Part shown: positions 56,366 to 64,000 of the stretch, piece by piece | How the letters are laid out: each line of letters opens with the position of its first letter | Numbering within the stretch: the first letter of the stretch is position 1 | Origin: Aquanectria penicillioides | Lineage: Eukaryota > Ascomycota > Sordariomycetes > Hypocreales > Nectriaceae | Length of the DNA stretch: 64,000 bases | Assembly: GCA_003415625.1 (NCBI GenBank) | Contig: PYIU01000003.1 | Location: forward strand, 3,720,001-3,784,000 | Reading direction: 5' to 3' | The notes under the pieces: generated by a model | The model's input: the letters and a program-made list of their open reading frames with translations, nothing else | Told to the model about the DNA's origin: nothing | Database searches by the model: none | Program-made: the position numbers and the translations under genes

Positions 56366-57826
56366 TTGAGGTTTCACTCTGCACTCATTCACTTATAAGT
56401 TAGAGAGGCGATGGGTGGGATAGAAGTAACAAATTGCATTCGTCCACCTGCCCGAGACTGGATGAATACTCTAATCAATTGCAGACTTGGATTTTCCGAG
56501 AGACTAGGCCTTGACAACTAGGTAGAGATCGCGTCGGTATTTCTACTTATTCCACTTTATTAGTCGGTCACGTATCCGATGACGATCCTTAGCTTGGAGG
56601 GGGAGAGGCAACATTCGGAGGGCCCCGATGGTTTCATTTGCGGCTGAACAATGCCCAAAGTGCCTCCCACCCCTCTCCTCGGTGAGCCCCCCGGGAAGAC
56701 AACAGGAAAGCAGGGCAAACACTGATAGGCTAAGCAAGGGAATTGGGTTGAAAGTCGAAAAGAGGGTGTGGAAACGCAGAGCTTCTAGCGTTTCCCCAAA
56801 CCCCCGGATCAGCATCCAAACTCCCCGGGCCTAGGATTTAAGATGCGCACTTGCGACACGTGGGGTGAAGCCGGGGCTGTCAGATTGTGTGCATGTCGCA
56901 AGCCCTGCCCCAGAGATGGCTTGAGCTTACTTTCCAAGGAGGATTGGTGGTCATTGATCATCGAAGGACTCAGCGAGATGGAGGGACGGAGGGAATCATA
57001 TGGGCTGGATGAATGGATGCCCTCCGCGTGCACGGCGTTGCAAGCGACTGAATAGGCTGCCATCGCGGAATGCGGACGCATCGGCTCGGCTCCGCGCGGC
57101 TGGCCACGGGGCAACATGGAAGATAGCGGTTGGACGCAAACTACCGAGTAACGATGCGCTGCAATTCAGCAGCCTTGGATGCATAAGAACCCAGCCCCGT
57201 CGGTCGCAAAACCAATGTACGTCATTGCACTCCACAAGTCTCTCACAAGCCGGGCGCCGCCGTCTGGAGCATCAACAACGACGAGGCGCAGTTCCACGTG
57301 CTCAGGAGACCGGAGCAACCATGTTACAGGAATCGATGTGTAAAGCATGATACGTGCGCAAGCTCTCTTCAACCTGTTAGCTCGGTCGTGATAACGGCTT
57401 AGGTTGTTTGCACCCCCTCCGCGTGCCGTGCCGTGACTCGATGGCTTCTTGATATGCTTCAAGCTGGATTGATAATCAATTGCGCAACCGGACCGATATC
57501 GCCTCGTCATTCCTCTCATCTTCCTGGAGTGGCATGGAGTGCCTATCCAGCTTCATGTCTTTGGCTACAGCAGGTCCCGGGCCACGAGACTTCGATAAGT
57601 AGATACTGTCTTGTGTGTCTTTCAAGCTAATGTACTAAACGTGTCCGGCCAACTCCACGGCCTGATATCATCCCTTCGTATCCTCGTAATTCTATTAGGC
57701 GAACACCAACTTCCAATCCCATACATTATCGAAAAGCCGAAATCTGATGCACGACTCATGATAAGACCATGCCGACAAAAACAAGACCCCAGACCGCCTA
57801 GGCCTAGGCCTTATCAAAACCTATGT
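56366..57826. other. Intergenic region between CorA-like gene and ASF1
   Basis: CorA-like promoter (minus) and ASF1 3' flank. Short ORFs only, none with a motif. Confidence 0.55.
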
Positions 57827-58822
57827 CTAGGAAGCGACGGTGACAGGCTTGGAGGATGACGTGGTCTTTTCGGCCGAGTCAACTTCCATAGCATCATCAC
57901 CAGCGGCCTCGCCCTCGACCTCACCTTCGCCCTCCTCCTCCTCCTCAAGCTCATCCTCGCTCTCACCCTCGATATCGACACTACCATCCTCCGACATCTC
58001 ATCCTCTTCCTGCACGGCACCGTTCTCGGTCTCGACGCCAGCCATTGCCGAGTCCTCGCCGGGTCCAGCCTCAGCCTTGGCTGCAGCCTCATCCTCTGCT
58101 TCCTCAGCAGCTTCCTCAGCACCGTACTCCTCACCGTCGGCCTCAAGGTCAGCTTCAGGTTGCTCAGGGGGGAACTCAGCGGGAGCAGATGCTTCTGAAT
58201 CCCTGGGCAATGTTAGTATATTTCTGCATTCGTCTTGCATACATAGGAACCTACCATTTGATGGCGAAACGCGTCACACGGGGCTTCTCGGCCAAAACAT
58301 TGCGGCGGACACGCTCCACGATAGGTTTCGTAGGGGGCTCAGCGTTAAGCTCCTCCGAGTCATACTCATTGTTGACATAGTAACCAACGCGGACGAACTC
58401 ACGTCCATCGTAGGCGCAGGTCAAGAGAATGACGGTTACGCCAAGGATGTCCGAGTCGGGGATGCGCGAGGTGTTTGGGGCATCGGCCTCGAAGATAAAC
58501 TTGTTGACACCAACAGGGATGGGACCGACGAGGAGAGAGTCGAGTTCCTGATCGTATTGATCGCTGTGAAGCGTTAGAACAGGCGGTGTGTAAAAGCTCG
58601 AGCGGCGATGGAACTCACGAGGTAGCAGATCCGACATAGGTCAGCTTCCACTCAAGGTCTAGCTCCAGTTAGCTTAAGGAGAGACACAAACACCAGGCAA
58701 CGGCGTCACGAACCCTTCTCGAGTTGCTCGAGGCACTCAAACGTGATTTCAAACTCGTACTTGTCTGTGAACTTGGCGGGGTTGTTCATAACATTGACCC
58801 CCAAAAGCGAGACGACCGACAT
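57827..58822 (-). CDS. ASF1: Histone H3-H4 chaperone Asf1
   Basis: Four exons: 58714-58822, 58619-58658, 58255-58563 and 57827-58202, about 277 residues. Asf1 binds the H3-H4 dimer and hands it to CAF-1 and HIR, in replication-coupled and independent chromatin assembly. The N-terminal immunoglobulin-like core of about 155 residues is complete: [78 protein letters not shown] and the closing [10 protein letters not shown]. The tail after it is a long Glu/Asp/Ala-rich acidic stretch ending [10 protein letters not shown], as in fungal Asf1. The second exon is only 40 nt. Introns are 52-55 nt. The gene is divergent from RNA14 with about 1.3 kb between starts. Confidence 0.97.
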
Positions 58823-60097
58823 TTTGACTGGTGCTGTGAATAGACGAGAGAGATTAGGTGTGAAGAGATTTTAAAGGGGTCGAACAGCGGCTCGGATGCG
58901 GTGTCGATGAAGATTGAGGACGGGGAATTGCGTGCGGAGCGGCTGGCGATGATGGTGTAGGTAGTAGTGTAGCAAGAGTGTGGAGCTCTCAGAGTGGGTT
59001 ATCGTAGGGGATGCGCGTGCGTGAGATTTGTTTGTTGGCACAAGCAGATGACAAGCAGCAAAATTCTGGGAGGGAAGAAGTTTTGTATGAGACAGCGATG
59101 CTGGAAGAAGCAACGGGAGTTATGTATTGCAAAAGAAAAAAGGCAGGAGCGGCTAAGAAGTTGGGATGTTGACCGTGTGCGCCGTGTGGTGGGCGGGACG
59201 ACGGACGCGCTTTCTGGCCTCCTACCCGCGTTAATGAGTTCGTGCAGCACAGACACTGCCCGCAATGCTGGCGGTAGGAGGACCCCTGGCACTGGGCCTG
59301 GTCCTCTTGCCTGGGCTCTGAAAAAAAAACCTGAGCAATAGGAGGAAGGGTGTCTAACCATCAAACGCAGCACGTGACTTGTCACGCCCCCAGGCCGCTT
59401 CTCGTTGACCCTGAGTCGTCCCTGAAATTTTCCCGCCCACTCCTACGGCAAATCTTACTGCGGCTGTTGGCGCCTGTCGGTGAATCGATCGCCTAAACTG
59501 CTGGTACGTACCCATCCAGCCACACCGCCCGGCCATCCCTAACCCGCTTTCGGCAGCTTTCTGCCGTGGCCTAACAAGGCTTTCTGCCTTGTTCTCAGAC
59601 CGGAGGTGCATACGAGCTTTTGGATTTTGTCAGAGAAAGCCTCCGTGTCGAGAGCTTCGACAATCCCAACGTACTGACCCCCAACACACCCATCTATTGA
59701 GCGTCGTCACCATCTCGATCCTACGTCGCCCTGTTTGCCTCTGTTCTGTGTGATTGCATTCTGCTCGTTCGGGCCCGACTGGGTCAGCTCCACGAGCTTT
59801 CCTTGTTTGCGACAGCTAATCAACAGACCCATCGTTGGCCGCATCGCGTCCAGCCACTTCTTCAATCGGAAATCCTGCACTCCCAACGCCGCGACCAGTC
59901 GACGAAATCGTGCCCTCAAAGACGATCGATTCCTCTCTGCCTTCGCTGCGCCGTCGTCGACCCTCCGATTCTCCTCTTTAGCTCGTCGCGCCCAGCCTCC
60001 CTAGTGGTAGTGGAGCCGCCTCGCTTTCGACCCCGTTTGCGCTCAATCTCCCCACGAGCGAAGCTCCGCGCCAGAACTGGTGCTTTCGATAATCGAC
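58823..60097. other. Divergent promoter region between ASF1 and RNA14
   Basis: ASF1 leader and promoter (minus side, about 58823-59350) and RNA14 promoter/leader (plus side, to 60097). The latter is CT-rich from 59600. GACGCGC at about 59204 is a partial match to S-phase boxes. No gene is seen. Confidence 0.55.
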
Positions 60098-63000
60098 ATG
60101 GCTTCTGAAGGTGCTCCGTGGGGCGAAGAAAGTTTGGGGGCCTCAGAGGGTGCTCAGATTCAGCATAGCGACCAACAAGTTGATAACATTGTTCAAGAAT
60201 CCCATGTTTCTGGTGATGCTGCGGATAATGGCACCGAAGATGGAGGAGAATATGATCCAGAGTCCGTCACCATCGGGTCCCCTGTCCAAATTCCCGAACA
60301 GGCATCCTCAGCGATACCTTCGCAGCGTCCGCCCTCGAAACCCAAGATGTCGGGTGGCTTCCTAGTGGAGGCGTCAGAGGACGAGGACGAGGAGCCTGCC
60401 ACAAATGCTCCAAAGGCTGCGGCCGCGCCCTCCCACATCCAGCCTGGAGCCTCAACCACATCCACCGAAGTCAACACTCCTGTTGCTGCTGCCCCTTCTG
60501 TTGTTCTCCCTGTTGCTGTTCCTCCACCCGTCGTCTCATCCAATGTGACTCCAGCCATGACCAGTCTCGACCCGGTGGCTTTACTTGAAGCCCGCGTCAA
60601 AGAGGACCCTCGAGGAGATATGGATGCCTGGTTGAACTTGATCGCCGACCATAGGCGCTGCAGCAGACTTGACCAATCTAGGAACGTGTACAATCGCTTT
60701 CTCGAAGTCTTTCCACAAGCGGTAAGTGAGCCAAAGAAGAAGAAAACAACAAGGATTGTCTCGATGCGGTGACTAACTATCATCCAAGGCCGATATCTGG
60801 GTTGAGTGGATTGAGATGGAACTTGGCATGGACAACTTTGTCGATGCCGAGCAGCTCTTTGGTCGATGTTTGATGACCGTCCCCAATGTGAAGCTCTGGA
60901 CCGTGTATCTCAATTACATTCGCCGACGAAATGACCTCAACAACGACGCCTCAGGCCAAGCCCGCAGGACCATCACCCAGTCTTACGAGTTTGTTATCGA
61001 CAACATTGGCATGGACAGAGATTCCGGAAACATCTGGCAAGATTATGTCCAGTTTGTCAAAAACGGACCAGGTCAGATTGGCGGCACCGGCTGGCAGGAC
61101 CAGCAGAAGATGGACCAACTTCGAAAGATTTACCATCGCGCCATTGCTGTCCCCATGCTGACTGTTAACAACCTCTGGAAGGAATACGACCAATTCGAAA
61201 TGGGCTTGAACAAAATGACTGTGAGTGTGCATTCGCCCTTCCTAAACTCTCATACTAACCTTGTTCCTTAGGGTCGTAAATTCATCCAAGAGCGTTCACC
61301 TGGATACATGTCAGCCAAGAGTGCTAACTTTGCTCTCGACAATATGACCCGGCATCTGAAGCGTAGCAATCTCCCTCGTCTTCCCCCAGCCCTGGCTTCG
61401 ATGGCGACCAGGAATTCAAAGAGCAGGTTGAGCTATGGAAGAAGTGGATCGCCTGGGAGAAGGATGACCCCCTCGTTCTCAAGGCAGATGAACCAAAGGC
61501 TTACAATCAACGAGTTCTCTATTGCTACAAGCAAGCATTGATGGCACTGCGATTTTGGCCTGCGATCTGGGTGGATGCCGCGGAGTGGTGTTTCCAGAAC
61601 GATGTCCGCGAGAATGACAAAGAGATGGGAACAGAAATGCTGCTGCAAGGTATCAAGGCAAACCACGAGAGTGTCTTGCTTGCTCTTAAGCATGCCGACC
61701 ACATTGAGACCAACTACCCGGCCAAGGAGGGTGACAAATCAGAATATGCCAAGGCCGTTCGCAAGCCTTTCGATGATGTGCTGGACACCTTGTACGAATT
61801 GGGTGATAAGGTCAAGGAACGTGAGAAGCTTGAGGTCACAACACTCAAGCAAGCGGCTGCCCAAGAGCCAATTCAACCCTCGATCGAGCAAATCGATGAC
61901 GATGATGATGATAAACCCAAGAGGTCTCCAATGGAGGAACAAATCTTGGCTATCCAAAATGGCTACGCCCTGGAGACTCAACGACTTTCGCGCACCATCT
62001 CCTACGTCTGGATCGCCCTCGCCCGGGCTATGCGCCGAATTCAAGGCAAAGGCAACCAGACAGAAGGTGGCCTTCGCAAGGTCTTTACTGACGCTCGCCA
62101 AAAAGGACGGCTGACCAGCGATGTTTACGTAGCCGTTGCATTGCTTGAGTCCGTTGTCTACAAAGACCCCGTCGGTGCCAAGATTTTCGAGCGCGGTGCC
62201 CGCTTGTTCCCCAACGATGAAAACTTCATGATAGAGTATTTGAAGTATCTTCATTCCAAGGATGACACGACAAGTAAGCTTTCGGTTGGTATTCAAATTT
62301 CGTCGGTATGGAAACTAACGTAAAGTGCAGATGCCCGAGTCGTGTTTGAGACATGTGTCAATCGACTTGTTTCAAAACCCGAGACCTTGTTCAAAGCTAA
62401 ACCTCTCTACGCGTATTTCCACAAGTACGAATCGCAATACGGCGAGCTGTCACAGATTTCTAAGCTTGAAGAGCGCATGGCTGAGCTTTTCCCCGATGAT
62501 CCTAAACTCGACTACTTCGTCGCTCGGTACTCGACTGAAAAGTTCGATCCCATCGCTGCCCCCATAATCATCTCAAAGGCTGTTCAGATGCGACCAAAGC
62601 AGGCCGTGCCAATAATCGAACAAGCTACTTCCGTTCGAAATAGCCCACTTCCAGTCAGACAGGAGCAGAGCCCTCGACCACAATATGTGCGGGCAACCGC
62701 ATCACCTAAGCGACCGCTGGGTATCGATGAGGAGGAGTTGAACCCTCCAAGAGGCTTGCTAGAGGAAGTTCGCCCCTGAAAGGCGCCGCTGGTCGTCGCC
62801 TTGACCAGCAACGCCGAAATCAAGCTTCCGCACTTCACCGAGATATCACCTTCCTCCTCAACATTCTGCCCCTGCCCAGAGCTTCGACGCCCAGCGATTC
62901 AGCCCTGCAGGCATGGTCACCCTTCTCCGGGATACCAACCTACCAGATTATGCAACACTGAAGGCAGCTGGTGGGGGACAGGTACGGTACGCTAACCCGA

Positions 63001-63236
63001 GCCACACCAGACAGTCGTCTGGAGAGTACGGCAATAGGCCGCTGAGTCCCTATGGTAGGGTGTCCTCTGGCTCTGGTGGATATAGGAACTCACCGTTGCG
63101 ACCGGAAAGTGGAGGCGGCTACCCAGCCAACCCATATCCTCCCCCGGATGCCGGTGGCGCCCAGCCCTCTTGGCCTCAAGCACCTGGTGGATATGGTGCA
63201 CCCCCACCAGGCCAGTATGGCGGGTATAGATATTGA
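60098..63236 (+). CDS. RNA14: mRNA 3'-end processing protein Rna14 (three frame breaks)
   Basis: Exons 60098-60721, 60789-61220, 61272-62273 and 62331-63236. Rna14 is the HAT-repeat scaffold of cleavage factor IA, the fungal CstF77. The N-terminus is acidic and Ala/Pro/Ser-rich. HAT repeats begin near ARVKEDPRGDMDAWLNLIAD and continue through WVEWIEMELGMDNF, IWQDYVQFVKNG and LRFWPAIWVDAAEW to the PLYAYFHKYESQYGEL region. The end carries the Rna15-binding monkeytail type segment (RDITFLLNILP, then VTLLRDTNLPDY) and a Gly/Pro/Tyr-rich tail. The reading frame is broken three times, near 61383-61392, 62747-62754 and 62869-62877. Each needs one extra base beside a C or A run; together they would give about 988 residues. 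Taken literally the gene is a triple frameshift. I think it is real but mis-sequenced. Confidence 0.92.
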
Positions 63237-64000
63237 TGGGTTGGGTAGCAGTTTCATGCAACCAGGGATACCATTCACATCGAATGCGTTGTTTATTAAT
63301 GTTTGTTGACGAGGCTGTCTCGTCCCTATAAATTCGGATCCTGTGGCGGAGATCGGGAGAGGCATATCGTTTGTCTTGCATGGTATGGCGTTCGGTAGGG
63401 ATCCAGACAAAGATGACGGCCGTCGAGTTATGCCTGTCAAGACGAAAAGGGTTTTGAGTGGAGATGGTGGGTTGGGCAATCTTCTTTTTCATTACATAGT
63501 TGTCTTGCTATATAGTAAGAATGCAGAAAAGTTGGATGAAATTTTATTGAGCTCTAGCTACATCTACTCGTCGTGATTTGCATGCATTCTCTAGGCCACT
63601 TTCGCGTTAGACGAATGCGCGCCGGGCCGAGCACGACATCAGGTCGTATTCGCCAACCTAGCCCCATGGCATCACATGCACGTTATGTTTGGAATTGAAA
63701 TAACAGATGGGGTGAGACGAGAACTGTGTACTCCGAGGCAGCAATTGAAGCGCTCAAACAAAGTGTGATCAGCGTGCGTACTACGACAGGTGGGAAAGGT
63801 GCATCAGGAGGAACATGGCAACTCCGCGTTTATACAGCACCTCTTGAATCCTAGAACAAACCTATCCTAGAGACTACTACCCACTATACGCAATAAACTC
63901 TCTATATCATCTCGTCTCTTGTTTGTATGCAACTAGCCTTGCGCCCTAATCAAACTGACGAGCTGCGCCTGCAAGGTCGGGAACCAAACGGCAGCTACCC
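63237..64000. other. RNA14 3' flank and end of window
   Basis: Downstream of the RNA14 stop codon at 63234-63236. AT-rich sequence around 63480-63560 fits a 3' UTR. No gene is recognised up to the window edge. Confidence 0.5.

Noticed and set aside
61383..62877. Programmed ribosomal frameshifting in RNA14
   Set aside because: Three separate -1 events in one conserved scaffold protein, without slippery heptamers, is less likely than missing bases.
1..64000. Search by eye for tRNA genes, 5S rRNA, and transposon or reverse transcriptase motifs
   Set aside because: No B-box with a matching A-box and acceptor stem, and no transposase or polymerase motif, was seen. A covariance-model scan would be needed to exclude RNA genes.

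Overview
This window looks like nuclear chromosomal DNA of a filamentous ascomycete, most likely a sordariomycete and plausibly Hypocreales. Genes carry short introns (about 50-130 nt, one of 203 nt) with GTRNGT donors and YAG acceptors, coding regions favour C-ending codons, and promoters and leaders are CT-rich. The gene set (Nop9, Exo1, Asf1, Rna14, Tma16, Mam33, a GapA-type RasGAP, a Zn2Cys6 factor) is fungal. The genus was not resolved. Exon structures were built by hand from splice signals and reading frame, giving 36 introns in 15 well supported genes.

Layout: 0-18 kb, plus strand: a PLP-dependent glutamate/cysteine-sulfinate-type decarboxylase, NOP9, a doubtful broken Ser-rich ORF, a 4.8 kb gene-poor stretch, a conserved Pezizomycotina-type protein of unknown function, and a short oxysterol-binding protein (Kes1/Osh4 type). 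18.9-25.7 kb, minus strand: MAM33/p32, a Zn2Cys6 transcription factor and a peroxisomal-type copper amine oxidase. 27-39 kb, mixed strands: a tentative two-exon small protein, TMA16, EXO1, an ARI-type RBR ubiquitin ligase and a Prx5-type peroxiredoxin. 39.3-50.1 kb: nearly gene-free, with only one weak secreted-protein candidate. 50.1-63.2 kb: RasGAP (+), a CorA-like membrane protein (-), ASF1 (-) and RNA14 (+), the last two divergent.

Most genes are unrelated housekeeping functions: ribosome biogenesis (NOP9, TMA16), genome maintenance (EXO1, ASF1), mRNA 3'-end formation (RNA14), lipid transfer, mitochondrial and redox functions, ubiquitination and Ras signalling. I see no biosynthetic cluster, transposon, CRISPR array or tRNA.

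The clearest anomaly is five single-base frame breaks in three otherwise conserved genes (the 12.8 kb gene, MAM33, and RNA14 three times). Every break needs one extra base beside a short C or A run. Same-direction breaks suggest deletion-type sequence errors, though real mutation cannot be excluded from the sequence alone. I did not find a convincing previously undescribed system.
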